Shown: one piece after another, positions 1-9,125 of the stretch
How positions within the stretch are numbered: the first letter of the stretch is position 1
Layout: each line of letters starts with the position of its first letter
Assembly: GCF_016461785.1 (NCBI RefSeq)
Contig: NZ_JAEMUH010000011.1
Coordinates: forward strand, 62,001 to 126,000
Reading direction: 5' to 3'
DNA: 64,000 nt
DNA from: Marinomonas ostreistagni
GTDB taxonomy: Bacteria > Pseudomonadota > Gammaproteobacteria > Pseudomonadales > Marinomonadaceae
Program-made: the position numbers and the translations under genes
Notes under the pieces: model-generated
The model's database searches: none
What the model was told of the DNA's origin: nothing
The model's input: only the letters and a program-made list of their open reading frames with translations

Positions 1-42
1 ATCCTTATTGCGCTAATACTCTTAAAGTTTTAAGTAAATAAT

Positions 43-2202
43 ATGACGATTTCTATAGATACTATTTTAAGTGCCTTGTCTAAAGAGTACTCAATATCCT
101 CTAAAACAGCTCAAAACATAATAACCTTATTTGAAGAGGGGGCAACCGTTCCGTTTGTCGCGCGGTATCGAAAAGAAGTAACCGGCGACATGTCAGATGA
201 GAGGATTCGTAGCTTCCATGATCGCTTGCGTTATTTAGAAGAGCTGGAGAAACGTCGTGAGAGTATTATTGAGCAGTTAAAAGGTAATAGGGATATACCA
301 ATAACTTTACTACACGCTCTCAGAAAAGCGGCCACAAAAAGTGAACTGGAAGATCTCTATGCTCCATTCAAAAAATCCCGAAAAACAAAAGCGGATTTAG
401 CGGAAGAATCCGGGCTTTTGGATTTTGCAGTGTTCCTTTGGCAGGAGGGACAAAAACAAGCTGAAAAACAGTTTGCGAACTTTCAAGCATCTTTAAACAC
501 TGCAATGAGTCTCCCAGAAGCTATAGCTGGAGCGGGAGAAATTATCTTAGAGCGTCTAGCTAAAAACGTTGCCACAATCCAACATTCTAAACAACTTCTT
601 AGAAGAGGGGGATTGCTTACTAGTAGAGTGATGCGTGGTAAGAAAGAACAGGGCGAAAAATATCAGGATTACTTTGAGTATCAAGAGCCGATTAAAAAGT
701 GTCCACCTCATCGGTTACTAGCATTATTTCGAGGTAAGAAAGAAAGCATTCTTAAATTATCCATTGTTTTGGAAGGGGAGTTCCCTGTAAGCCTTAATGG
801 CAATGACTATTTAACCCCATTTGGTTTTCCAGCATTAAAAGAAAGGACGCCTAGTAAAGAAAAACAAAATTGGTTAGTCAAAGCATGGCAAGAAAAAATT
901 CTAGCCAAAGTAGAAAGTGACTTGCTTAATGAGCTTAAAGAATTTGCCGAAGAGGGTGCTATTGATGTTTTTCAAGCAAATTTAAAAGACTTATTAATGG
1001 CCGCTCCGGCTGGTGCGAAACGAACCATTGGTTTAGATCCAGGTTTTAAAAATGGGGTTAAGTGGGCGGCTATAGATGAATATGGGCAATTGCTTGATTA
1101 CGGTGTTGTTTATCCACATGCACCATTAAACAAGAACGCAGAGGCAGCCTCTGTTTTAGTCAAGGTTATAAAGCGGCATAAAATCGAATGGGCAGTTATA
1201 GGTAATGGTACTGCTTCTAGAGAAACAGAAGTGTTTATAAAAAAGCTAATATTTGACGATCAGCTTGCATGTCGTTCTGTAATTGTCTCTGAAGCGGGGG
1301 CGTCAGTCTATTCGGCCTCACCTATCGCCATTCAAGAATTCCCAGATTTGGATGTAACGATTCGAGGGGCCATTTCGATTGCTCGTCGTTTTCAAGATCC
1401 TCTGGCGGAACTGGTGAAAATTGACCCTCAAGCGATTGGTGTGGGTCAATATCAGCATGACCTGAAATCTAATCGATTAAGTGATGCATTAAAATCTGTG
1501 GTGGAAGACTGTGTGAACGCCGTGGGGGTTGATGTCAATTTAGCTTCTGTTGCATTGCTAACGTACGTTTCAGGATTATCGGAACGTTTAGCGCAACATA
1601 TCGTGACTCTGCGAGACCAGCTAGGGGGCTTTAAAAACCGAAACCAGCTTAAACAGGTTAAAGGAATTGGTGATAAAGCATTTGAGCAATGTGCTGGCTT
1701 TCTAAGAATTCGCAATGGTGACGAGCCTTTAGATGCTTCTGCCGTGCACCCTGAATCCTACGCACTAGTCAAAGAGCTAGCCCGGTCAGTGAAGCTAGAA
1801 TTGTCTAACCTAATTGGCAACCCATCGGCCCAAGGGTTGTTAAAAACAGCCGCAGTTGAAGCTCATCAAAGCTATACCGTGCAAGATATTATTCAAGAGC
1901 TTGCCAAACCTGGCCGAGATCCTCGTCCAGAATTCAAATATGCTCGTTTTGATGACACGGTGGAAAAGATCGAAGATCTTGACGAAGACATGATTTTAGA
2001 AGGGGTTGTTACAAATGTGGCAGCATTTGGTGCCTTCGTCGACATCGGCGTACATCAAGATGGTTTAATCCATATTTCACAGCTGGCCGATCGCTTTGTG
2101 AAAGACCCTCGTGATGAAGTCCGTGTTGGGGAAGTAGTGAAAGTGAAAGTATTAGAAGTAGATGCCAAGCGAAAACGTATCGGCTTAAAACGACTTTCCT
2201 AG
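43..2202 (+). CDS. tex: Tex, RNA-binding transcription accessory protein
   Basis: This is the conserved S1-domain protein Tex, a cytoplasmic nucleic-acid-binding factor linked to transcription and to expression of secreted factors in other bacteria. The N-terminal helical Tex region (about residues 1-310) includes the motif VPFVARYRKE near residue 36. A YqgF/RNase H-like domain starts at the sequence TIGLDPGFKNGVKWAAID near residue 328. Helix-hairpin-helix elements follow (GGFKNRNQLKQVKGIGDKAF), and an S1 domain fills the last ~70 residues (GVVTNVAAFGAFVDIG). At 719 residues it is somewhat shorter than the usual ~770-780, but the domain order is intact and no frameshift is seen. The ATG at 43 gives the family N-terminus; the Shine-Dalgarno is weak. 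The gene stands alone, followed by a REP-like palindrome. The family call is very secure; the precise role here is inferred. Confidence 0.95.
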   Translation: MTISIDTILSALSKEYSISSKTAQNIITLFEEGATVPFVARYRKEVTGDMSDERIRSFHDRLRYLEELEKRRESIIEQLKGNRDIPITLLHALRKAATKSELEDLYAPFKKSRKTKADLAEESGLLDFAVFLWQEGQKQAEKQFANFQASLNTAMSLPEAIAGAGEIILERLAKNVATIQHSKQLLRRGGLLTSRVMRGKKEQGEKYQDYFEYQEPIKKCPPHRLLALFRGKKESILKLSIVLEGEFPVSLNGNDYLTPFGFPALKERTPSKEKQNWLVKAWQEKILAKVESDLLNELKEFAEEGAIDVFQANLKDLLMAAPAGAKRTIGLDPGFKNGVKWAAIDEYGQLLDYGVVYPHAPLNKNAEAASVLVKVIKRHKIEWAVIGNGTASRETEVFIKKLIFDDQLACRSVIVSEAGASVYSASPIAIQEFPDLDVTIRGAISIARRFQDPLAELVKIDPQAIGVGQYQHDLKSNRLSDALKSVVEDCVNAVGVDVNLASVALLTYVSGLSERLAQHIVTLRDQLGGFKNRNQLKQVKGIGDKAFEQCAGFLRIRNGDEPLDASAVHPESYALVKELARSVKLELSNLIGNPSAQGLLKTAAVEAHQSYTVQDIIQELAKPGRDPRPEFKYARFDDTVEKIEDLDEDMILEGVVTNVAAFGAFVDIGVHQDGLIHISQLADRFVKDPRDEVRVGEVVKVKVLEVDAKRKRIGLKRLS

Positions 2203-2216
2203 CGTAACACTTTTGT

Positions 2217-2283
2217 TGGGGGCCCGCAGCGCGACGGAGCCGCCTGCATTCCCAAACCAAATCCCGCGGAAACTGCGGTCCTA
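2217..2283. repeat. REP-like palindromic repeat, copy 1 of the lysR/azoR flanking pair
   Basis: Positions 2250-2283 are a 34-bp sequence that recurs at 4018-4051 with one mismatch. It contains the inverted repeat CCGCGG-AAA-C(T)GCGG and ends in GGTCCTA, the reverse of the GTAG-foot REP style seen across this window. The preceding part (2217-2249) is a degenerate partner. It lies between the convergent ends of tex and the lysR gene and may end transcription or stabilise 3' ends. Confidence 0.65.
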
Positions 2284-2292
2284 AAATTTTGG

Positions 2293-3192
2293 TTATTTAT
2301 GGGCGCTGCATTGTGCGCAGGATTGTTGTAATAGCTCAACAAACAAGCGTGTTGCAGGCCCAGTGCGTTCGCCTTTGCCAAAGATGGCGTACATATGAAA
2401 GCTTCTTTCTCCGCCCGACTCCAGCTCCAGTCGTGTTAGTCGACCATTCTCTAAATCTTGCATCAGGTCAGCTTTGGGAAGCCAAGCGAAACCAATGCCG
2501 GACGCAACGACTTCTAAGGCCGATTGAACGCTGGAAACCGTCCAGCGTCGATCTGCTCCTAACCAACCTTCATCTCTTGAGTTACTGCCTGAGTCTCGAA
2601 TAACCACTTGTAGCTCCTGCTTCAGGCGCTCGTTGCTAATCGGAGCTTGTTCAAGACATAAGCTATGGCTGGTCGCTGCAACAGCAATCATTTCAACGTC
2701 CACAATGGGATCTGCTAAATACCCCTTAGGCACAATGCCACTAAGCACCAAGTCAGGTGAACCTTCTGCCAACATTTCAACCGTACCGCTCAAAACTTCT
2801 TCACGAAGTTGCACTTGTGTGCCCTGACTCTGGGGTTCGAAAGCTTTTAGTGCTCTCAACAGGGCGGGAGTTGGGAAGGCTTCATCAACAACAAGTTCAA
2901 TTTCAGGCTCCCATCCTTGTCCAAGTGTATGCGCTAGTTCTTCGAGGTCGACGGCTTCTTGTAAAAGGTGTCTTGAGCGTCTAAGCAGCACTTCACCTCT
3001 TTCAGTTAACCTTGCCTTGCGACCTTCGATCGTCAAAAGAGGGTAGCCTAATTGTTCTTGTAGCTTTGCGACGGTGTAGCTAATAGAGGACTGGCTCTTA
3101 TGCAGTGCTTCCGCTGCTTGAGCAAATCCACCTTTGTCGACCACAGCTTGCAATACTCGCCACTGTTCGAGTGTCACTCTTGGAGCTTTCAT
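2293..3192 (-). CDS. LysR-family transcriptional regulator
   Basis: This is a 299-residue LysR-type regulator. The N-terminal winged HTH is clear (WRVLQAVVDKGGFAQAAEAL followed by SQSSISYTVAKLQEQLG), then the linker helix with the typical LTERGEVLLRR, and a periplasmic-binding-like effector domain of ~200 residues. An upstream in-frame TTG at 3222 would add ten residues, but the ATG at 3192 follows an AAGG motif and matches the usual LysR N-terminal length, so it is preferred. It is divergent from the azoreductase gene, and the 165-bp gap holds an A/T-rich dyad. LysR proteins commonly control the divergent neighbour, so regulation of azoR is a reasonable inference. The effector is unknown. 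Confidence 0.9.
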   Translation of the reverse strand: MKAPRVTLEQWRVLQAVVDKGGFAQAAEALHKSQSSISYTVAKLQEQLGYPLLTIEGRKARLTERGEVLLRRSRHLLQEAVDLEELAHTLGQGWEPEIELVVDEAFPTPALLRALKAFEPQSQGTQVQLREEVLSGTVEMLAEGSPDLVLSGIVPKGYLADPIVDVEMIAVAATSHSLCLEQAPISNERLKQELQVVIRDSGSNSRDEGWLGADRRWTVSSVQSALEVVASGIGFAWLPKADLMQDLENGRLTRLELESGGERSFHMYAIFGKGERTGPATRLFVELLQQSCAQCSAHK

Positions 3193-3262
3193 AAACCTTA
3201 ATCCTTGGGGGAGATAAATCAATTATGGCGTGAATCATCACAAAATTCGATTGTTATCGTCG

Positions 3263-3277
3263 AAAAGTTACGCTTTT
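3263..3277. promoter_or_regulatory. Candidate LysR operator dyad
   Basis: The interrupted palindrome AAAAG-TTACG-CTTTT lies in the lysR/azoR intergenic region, about 80 bp upstream of the azoreductase start. LysR proteins usually bind interrupted dyads in divergent promoters. The site is A/T-rich and short, so it could be chance. Confidence 0.3.
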
Positions 3278-3357
3278 TTATCGAAAAATCTGGTTTTAAT
3301 ATGGCTCTATTGAACAAATTTGAAGCGAGCCTTCATTAAAATATTAGGAGCAAAATC

Positions 3358-3951
3358 ATGGCTACATTATTACGTATTGATTCTAGTGCATCAGGCGACA
3401 ACTCAAAGTCACGTCAACTGGCTGATGCTTTTGTTGCTCAATGGGTAGCAAAAAATCCTGAGGGTAAGGTGGTAACGCGCGATGTAAATGCTAATCCGCT
3501 ACCACACTTTACCAGCGAAACATTAGGTGCTCTGTTTACTCAAGAAGAAGATCGAACTGCTGAGCAACAAGCCATTGTTGCAATCGGTGATGAATTGATC
3601 GAGGAGTTAGAAGCCGCAGATGTGGTTGCTATCAGTGCGCCAATCTACAACTTCAGTATTCCATCAACACTGAAATCGTACTTTGACTACGTGGCACGTG
3701 CTGGCCGTACATTTAAATATACAGAAACTGGTCCAGTTGGTTTAGTAAATAAAGACGCATACGTATTCTCTGCAAGCGGTAGCTTCTTAGAAAATACGCC
3801 GTACGATCATCAACTACCTTATGTTAAGACGTTCCTTAACTTTATTGGTTTAACAGTGAAAGACTCATTTGTTGCCGGTGGACAAGCAATGGGCCCTGAC
3901 GGTGAGAAAGCCTTCACGGATGCGAAAGAAAAAATTGCAGCAGCGGTATAA
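3358..3951 (+). CDS. azoR: FMN-dependent NADH-azoreductase
   Basis: This 197-residue protein is a flavodoxin-fold FMN-dependent NADH:quinone/azo oxidoreductase, a cytoplasmic enzyme that carries out two-electron reduction of quinones and azo compounds. The N-terminal FMN-phosphate loop is present (LLRIDSSASGDNSKSRQLAD), as are the FMN-binding stretch SAPIYNFSIPSTLKSYFDYV and FSASGSFLENTPYDHQ. Length matches the family (about 200). A strong AGGAG at 3346-3350 sits 7 nt before the ATG. It is divergent from a LysR-type regulator, a very common arrangement for such enzymes, and followed by a REP pair. Quinone stress defence is the usual role of the family; the true substrate is not visible. Confidence 0.93.
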   Translation: MATLLRIDSSASGDNSKSRQLADAFVAQWVAKNPEGKVVTRDVNANPLPHFTSETLGALFTQEEDRTAEQQAIVAIGDELIEELEAADVVAISAPIYNFSIPSTLKSYFDYVARAGRTFKYTETGPVGLVNKDAYVFSASGSFLENTPYDHQLPYVKTFLNFIGLTVKDSFVAGGQAMGPDGEKAFTDAKEKIAAAV

Positions 3952-3982
3952 GTTTAATATCCATGTTTGGGGTTGCGGTTAA

Positions 3983-4053
3983 GTAGGACCTCGCTGCGCG
4001 AGGGAACAGCATCGCAATCCCAAACCAAATCCCGCGGAAACCGCGGTCCTACC
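3983..4053. repeat. Inverted REP pair (BIME), copy 2 of the lysR/azoR flanking repeat
   Basis: A GTAG tetranucleotide at 3983-3986 is followed by the hairpin CCTCGC-TGC-GCGAGG. The 34-bp sequence shared with 2250-2283 follows, with the perfect inverted repeat CCGCGG-AAA-CCGCGG at 4032-4046 and the reversed foot GGTCCTAC. Two inverted REPs with GTAG at the outer ends form a BIME-like unit between the convergent azoR and metallo-hydrolase genes. Confidence 0.7.
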
Positions 4054-5478
4054 TCAGCGGATAATCTCACTAACCTCTGGGCACTGTGTTTGCAGGGCCT
4101 GCGCTAAGGCTTGCTTTGCCTCATACTCCCCATGAACGAGGTGGATTTTACTTGGTGGGTAACGCATGCGTGACACGAAATGCACTAAGTCCGTTTGACC
4201 TGCATGGGCGGAGTAGCCACCGATTTGCCAAATCTTTGCGCGAATCGGATAGCGTTCACCATCCAGTATTACGTAGCCATTGTCCTTGTGGTGATAGGTC
4301 AAGATCTCACGCCCTGGCGTCCCCTGAGCCTGATAACCAACGAAAATCACGTCATTGCGCTGATCCCCTAACAAGGCTTTCAAGTAATTGACGATCCGCC
4401 CACCGGCACACATCCCTGATGCGGCGATTACGACAGCAGGACGCTTCTGTTTCGTTAAATAAGCTACGGTTTGTTCATGCAATGCGTGGCTGTCGATAGT
4501 GGTCAGTTGCTCAAAGCTTAATGGATGGCGCCCACTCTCAACTCGTTCAATGGCTTCCTTGTCCCAATAAGGTTTTAGGTCCCTATAGACTTCCGTAAAT
4601 TGGCTCGCTAAAGGGGAGTCAATGATGATATCGACATCTTGCCAAGCTAATGTTTGCTGGGTTGCGGTATGGCTCACCGTTTGCTCGGCATGATCGTGAA
4701 TGATGCTTTCTATTTCATAGAGTAGCTCTTGGGTTCGCCCGATAGAAAATGCGGGGATCAATACCACGCCACCGTCTGCTAAGGCCTTTTCCATAGAAGC
4801 TTGCAGCCGTTGGCGACGATGATGGCGGTCTTCGTGGTTTTTGTCTCCATAAGTGCTTTCCAGTACTAGTTGGTCCGCTTTATAAGGTGACTTAGGCGCG
4901 GTGAGCAGAGGCGCATACGGAGCGCCTAAATCACCAGAAAAGACCACGTCCCAGCTTTTACCTGTTTGTTCCGGCTCTAAACGAAAGGTCGCGTAAGCTG
5001 AGCCTAAGATATGTCCAGCGGGAGACAGTTTGACATGGCATCGATGTGAAGGGGTTGAAAGCGGCAGTTCAAACCACACTTGATAATCCAAAGGAACAAT
5101 TTGCGCTGCAAGCCGCTCTAGGCAAGCATCGATAATCTGTCGATTGCGAGTGACGCCTACTTTTAATGCATCCTCGATCACAAGAGGCAACAATTTGGCG
5201 CTGGGTTGAGAGCAAATAATCGGCCCACTAAAGCCCGCTGCTAATAAATAGGGAATGCGTCCCACATGGTCAATATGAACATGAGTCACGATTAGCGCTC
5301 GAACGTTGCGGATATCAAACTCAATTTCTAACTGGGCTGACGACGCGCCGCGATCAGAGGCTTCAGCGCCTTGAAATAAACCGCAATCGACTAAAATACG
5401 GTTCTCGGTATTGATCACAAGTTCATGACAAGACCCAGTAACACCATTGTAGGCGCCATGATGTCTGATTTCATACAT
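4054..5478 (-). CDS. MBL-fold beta-CASP RNA-processing/exonuclease-like hydrolase
   Basis: This 474-residue protein belongs to the metallo-beta-lactamase/beta-CASP family related to YSH1/CPSF73-type RNA nucleases. The metal-binding HxHxDH motif is THVHIDH at residues 65-71. Further motifs are SPAGHILGSAY (motif 3), VFSGDLGAP (motif 4) and the beta-CASP region (VLIPAFSIGRTQELL, IDSPLASQFTEVY, VIAASGMCAGGRI). The C-terminal zinc-binding motif is KIHLVHGEYEA. These features predict a cytoplasmic zinc-dependent nuclease; the substrate is not visible and bacterial members are poorly characterised. The start ATG at 5478 follows AAGGATATGGT. It is divergent from glmU. Confidence 0.88.
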   Translation of the reverse strand: MYEIRHHGAYNGVTGSCHELVINTENRILVDCGLFQGAEASDRGASSAQLEIEFDIRNVRALIVTHVHIDHVGRIPYLLAAGFSGPIICSQPSAKLLPLVIEDALKVGVTRNRQIIDACLERLAAQIVPLDYQVWFELPLSTPSHRCHVKLSPAGHILGSAYATFRLEPEQTGKSWDVVFSGDLGAPYAPLLTAPKSPYKADQLVLESTYGDKNHEDRHHRRQRLQASMEKALADGGVVLIPAFSIGRTQELLYEIESIIHDHAEQTVSHTATQQTLAWQDVDIIIDSPLASQFTEVYRDLKPYWDKEAIERVESGRHPLSFEQLTTIDSHALHEQTVAYLTKQKRPAVVIAASGMCAGGRIVNYLKALLGDQRNDVIFVGYQAQGTPGREILTYHHKDNGYVILDGERYPIRAKIWQIGGYSAHAGQTDLVHFVSRMRYPPSKIHLVHGEYEAKQALAQALQTQCPEVSEIIR

Positions 5479-5686
5479 ACCATATCCTTATGTGACTGAA
5501 TGATTCTAAAAGTTACCTTAGCACAGGCGATTCGTGGGGCGATCTGATGTATAGCAAAGAATGCAGAGTCGATTTATCTGTATTACTTGTCAATTTTTTT
5601 GTGACAAAAGAAATTGCGACAAAGCTGAACAAAAGGTCTAATACCGCATAAATCAGAATCATGCATACATATTGGGACAGAAGACT

Positions 5687-7048
5687 ATGACACAGGACAT
5701 CGTGATCCTTGCCGCTGGTAAGGGAAGTCGAATGAAGTCGGCCTTTTCAAAGGTTTTACATAAAATTGGTGGGGTCGCAATGGTTCGCCGCGTTTTGGCA
5801 ACAGCATCAGGCTTAAAGAATGCTCAGTTACATTTAGTTGTCGGTCACCAAGGTGAACAAGTAGAGCAGGCTTGTCAGGATTTTTCTGCCAATATCGTTT
5901 GGCAAAATAACCCGCAAGGAACGGGAGATGCATTGCGACGAGCAGCGCCTTCTTTGAGTGATAGCGGAAGTACTCTAACGCTATACGGGGATGTGCCACT
6001 CATTCAACGCTCCACTCTGGAACGTATGTTGTCCCTCTCTAATGACAACACTTTAGTATTACTGACCATTAAATTAGATAACCCATTTGGTTACGGTCGA
6101 ATTGTACGTAATGATCAAGGTGCGGTAATCGCTATTGTCGAGCAAAAAGACGCTAATACAGAGCAGCGGCTGATCAACGAAGTGAATACCGGTATTCTGC
6201 TTGCGCCTAACAGTAAGCTTAAGGGGTGGTTAGACGCACTAACGAATAATAATGCCCAAGGGGAATACTACCTAACGGACATCATTGCTATGGCAGCCGA
6301 GCAGGGTGTCGAAATTGTAACGGTACATCCTGAGCAGGAATGGGAAGTAAGCGGCGTTAACGATCGCGTGCAATTGGCGGCGCTAGAGCGCGTTTGGCAA
6401 CAGCAACAAGCAGAATCATTGATGCGTAACGGTGCCACCCTTATGGACCCAAGCCGCATTGATATACGTGGTGAGTTGATTACTGGCCAAGATTGTGTGA
6501 TCGATGTGAACTGCGTGTTTGAAGGCAAGGTAACACTCGGTGAAAACGTTGAAATCGGTCCAAATTGTGTGTTGAAAAACTGTGCTGTGGCCGATAACAC
6601 GATTATCAAAGCCAATACCATGATTGAAGACAGCCAAGTGGGTACAAGCTGTGACTTGGGGCCGTTTGCTCGTCTGCGTCCAGGTACGGTACTGGCTAAC
6701 AAGGCAAAGATCGGCAACTTTGTCGAGACCAAAAAAGCGCACATTGGTGAAGGCAGTAAAGTGAACCACTTAAGCTACGTCGGCGACACGCAAATGGGCG
6801 CAGGCGTCAATGTGGGCGCGGGCACCATTACCTGTAATTACGATGGTGTGAACAAATTCCAAACCATTATCGGGGACGGCGTATTTGTCGGCTCTAACTC
6901 CGCTCTGGTGGCGCCAGTGGAAATTCAGGCGGGCGCAACCATAGCAGCCGGTTCGACCATTACCAAAACCGTGGCTGAAAACCAGCTCGCCTTTGGTAGA
7001 GCAAAACAAATCAACAAAAACGGTTGGTCTCGCCCTACAAAACTGTAA
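5687..7048 (+). CDS. glmU: Bifunctional UDP-GlcNAc pyrophosphorylase / glucosamine-1-phosphate acetyltransferase
   Basis: GlmU catalyses the last two steps of UDP-GlcNAc synthesis: acetylation of glucosamine-1-phosphate and uridylyl transfer. The N-terminal uridylyltransferase carries the nucleotide loop ILAAGKGSRMKS, with Ser where Thr is common, plus QGTGDALRRA and LYGDVPLI. The C-terminal left-handed beta-helix starts near residue 250, and its active-site region includes GPFARLRPGT, GNFVETKKAHIGEGSKVNHL and GAGTITCNYDGVNKF. The ATG at 5687 gives 453 residues, matching the family (~455); an upstream in-frame TTG at 5672 is less likely. glmS follows after ~140 bp, so the two genes form a hexosamine supply pair for peptidoglycan, lipopolysaccharide and the glycan genes further along. 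Confidence 0.97.
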   Translation: MTQDIVILAAGKGSRMKSAFSKVLHKIGGVAMVRRVLATASGLKNAQLHLVVGHQGEQVEQACQDFSANIVWQNNPQGTGDALRRAAPSLSDSGSTLTLYGDVPLIQRSTLERMLSLSNDNTLVLLTIKLDNPFGYGRIVRNDQGAVIAIVEQKDANTEQRLINEVNTGILLAPNSKLKGWLDALTNNNAQGEYYLTDIIAMAAEQGVEIVTVHPEQEWEVSGVNDRVQLAALERVWQQQQAESLMRNGATLMDPSRIDIRGELITGQDCVIDVNCVFEGKVTLGENVEIGPNCVLKNCAVADNTIIKANTMIEDSQVGTSCDLGPFARLRPGTVLANKAKIGNFVETKKAHIGEGSKVNHLSYVGDTQMGAGVNVGAGTITCNYDGVNKFQTIIGDGVFVGSNSALVAPVEIQAGATIAAGSTITKTVAENQLAFGRAKQINKNGWSRPTKL

Positions 7049-7098
7049 GCGCTCTTTTGTAGGAGCACGGTCTCTTAACGAACAAGAAACGAAAAAAA

Positions 7099-7124
7099 TG
7101 TAGGAGCTCGCTTCCCGAGCGAAC
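7099..7124. repeat. Single REP element between glmU and glmS
   Basis: The sequence has the window's REP foot TGTAGGAGC followed by a hairpin (GCTCGC-TTCC-GCGAGC-like arms). A second foot fragment (TGTAGGAGC) lies at 7058. It sits inside the glmU-glmS gap and could modulate read-through between the two genes. Confidence 0.55.
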
Positions 7125-7186
7125 GAAGAGCCGATGACACATTCCGGCCTATGAACTTCTACTGAAAATATTAAAGGACATGACAT

Positions 7187-9016
7187 ATGTGTGGAATCGT
7201 CGGTGCAATCGCTCAACGTAATGTAGCGAAAATCCTTTTAGAAGGCCTTTCACGTCTTGAATACCGTGGTTACGACTCGTCTGGTGTGGCGATCAATAAC
7301 GAAACTGGCGTGCGTGCACATCGTGCCGTAGGTAAGGTTCAAGCACTGAAAGATAAGTTCGAAGCCATGCCGTTAGACGGAAAGCTTGGTATTGCCCACA
7401 CTCGTTGGGCGACTCATGGTAAACCAACAGAAGTAAACGCTCACCCACATTTTTCTGGAGAAGACTTAGCGCTTGTTCACAATGGTATCATTGAAAACCA
7501 TGAAGTATTGCGTCGTGAACTGATTGAATTTGGCTACGAGTTCCGCTCGCAAACCGATACCGAGGTGATCGTTCACTTGATTCACCATGCTTTGAAAACA
7601 GAGCCTGATTTTCTTAAGGCAGTAAAAAGTGCGTTGAAACGCCTACACGGAGCCTTTGCAATCGCAGTGACGCTAAACGACGAAAATGAGCGTCTAATTG
7701 CTGCGCGTAAAGGTAGCCCATTAGTGGTTGGTGTGGGTATTGAAGAGAATTTTGTTGCTTCAGACCAGTTAGCCTTACTGCATGTAACCGACCAGTTTAT
7801 CTTCTTAGAAGAAGGGGATGTCGTAGAGTTAACCCGTGAGGGTGTGACCATCTATGATGCCAACGATCAAGTGCAAGAGCGCCCCATCAGCGTTTTTAAC
7901 CATAACGTAGATGCGACTGACAAAGGCGAGTTCCGTCACTACATGCTTAAAGAAATATACGAACAGCCAAAAGTGATCGCTGCTTGTCTAGAGGGCCGTA
8001 TCAGTGAAACAAAAGTGCTGACGAGTTGCTTTGGTGCGGATTCAGCCTTTCTTAAAGACATTGATAATATTCATATCGTGGCGTGTGGTACCAGCTATCA
8101 TGCAGGCATGGTGGCAAAATACTGGATTGAAGAGTTAGCGAACATTCCTTGTACGGTGGAAGTAGCCAGTGAGTATCGCTATCGCAAAGTGGCGGTACCC
8201 AAAAACACACTCTTCCTAACGCTTTCTCAGTCGGGTGAAACGGCAGATACCCTTGCCGCGCTGCGTATGGCAAAAGAGTTGAACTACCTAACGACGCTGG
8301 CAATCTGTAATGTACCGTCTTCGACATTAGTACGTGAGTCGGATCTTACATTGTTGACCAATGCTGGAGCTGAGATTGGTGTGGCATCAACGAAGGCTTT
8401 TACTACCCAGCTAACGGCGTTATTGATTACTTCGATTGCGATTGCTTCAGAAAAGGGAGAGTTAAACGAGAAAAAACAAGCAGGGTTGGTCACGGCATTA
8501 CGCTCACTGCCGGCATATGTGGATGCAGCAATCAAACAAGACGAAGCGATTAAGCTGGTCTCGGAGCAGTTTGCAAACAAGCACAATGCTTTATTCCTAG
8601 GCCGTGGCCCCATGTTTCCTATTGCTCTAGAAGGTGCGCTGAAGCTGAAAGAGATCAGCTATATCCACGCTGAAGCCTACCCAGCAGGAGAGCTAAAGCA
8701 CGGTCCATTGGCGTTGGTAGATGAAACCATGCCAATCATCACAGTCGCTCCGAATAACCAGATGTTGGATAAGTTAAAATCTAACCTTCAAGAAGTACGC
8801 GCCCGCGGTGGTGAATTGTATGTCTTTGGCGCCAAAGAAACTGGCTTTGAAGAAGCCGAAGGCATTTATTACAACGAAGTGCCATGGGTAGAAGAGGTTC
8901 TTGAACCGATCGTACATACGATTCCTTTGCAGCTATTGTCGTATCATGTGGCGGTCGTAAAAGGGACCGATGTGGATCAGCCGCGCAATTTAGCGAAGAG
9001 TGTGACCGTAGAGTAA
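7187..9016 (+). CDS. glmS: Glutamine-fructose-6-phosphate aminotransferase (isomerizing)
   Basis: GlmS makes glucosamine-6-phosphate from fructose-6-phosphate and glutamine, the first committed hexosamine step. The protein begins MCGIVG, so Cys at position 2 becomes the N-terminal nucleophile after Met removal. The glutaminase domain has GIAHTRWATHGKP and HNGIIENHE. Two SIS domains follow (HIVACGTSYHAGMVAKYWIE with LTLSQSGETADTLAALR, and FLGRGPMFPIALEGALKLKE). The C-terminus ends DQPRNLAKSVTVE, exactly as in the family; 609 residues is normal length. An AAGGA motif precedes the ATG. It follows glmU and is closed by a strong hairpin. Confidence 0.98.
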   Translation: MCGIVGAIAQRNVAKILLEGLSRLEYRGYDSSGVAINNETGVRAHRAVGKVQALKDKFEAMPLDGKLGIAHTRWATHGKPTEVNAHPHFSGEDLALVHNGIIENHEVLRRELIEFGYEFRSQTDTEVIVHLIHHALKTEPDFLKAVKSALKRLHGAFAIAVTLNDENERLIAARKGSPLVVGVGIEENFVASDQLALLHVTDQFIFLEEGDVVELTREGVTIYDANDQVQERPISVFNHNVDATDKGEFRHYMLKEIYEQPKVIAACLEGRISETKVLTSCFGADSAFLKDIDNIHIVACGTSYHAGMVAKYWIEELANIPCTVEVASEYRYRKVAVPKNTLFLTLSQSGETADTLAALRMAKELNYLTTLAICNVPSSTLVRESDLTLLTNAGAEIGVASTKAFTTQLTALLITSIAIASEKGELNEKKQAGLVTALRSLPAYVDAAIKQDEAIKLVSEQFANKHNALFLGRGPMFPIALEGALKLKEISYIHAEAYPAGELKHGPLALVDETMPIITVAPNNQMLDKLKSNLQEVRARGGELYVFGAKETGFEEAEGIYYNEVPWVEEVLEPIVHTIPLQLLSYHVAVVKGTDVDQPRNLAKSVTVE

Positions 9017-9051
9017 GTTCTTTGCTGGTTGCTTGTGATTAAAACCAGTAA

Positions 9052-9094
9052 GTTCTGACTACTGTAATGCTGATATGGCAACAGTAGTCAGAAC
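9052..9094. terminator. Strong 14-bp hairpin between convergent genes
   Basis: GTTCTGACTACTGT at 9052-9065 pairs perfectly with ACAGTAGTCAGAAC at 9081-9094 around a 15-nt loop. It lies between the 3' ends of glmS and the minus-strand gene at 9126. There is no clear U-run on either side, so it may be a bidirectional 3'-end stabiliser or a weak terminator. Confidence 0.6.
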
Positions 9095-9125
9095 GTATCT
9101 ATTTTAGGAGAGTGGCTAGTAAGGA

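Noticed and set aside
43..2202. Tex shorter than usual, possible frameshift
   Set aside because: All domains from the N-terminal region through S1 are present in a single uninterrupted frame.
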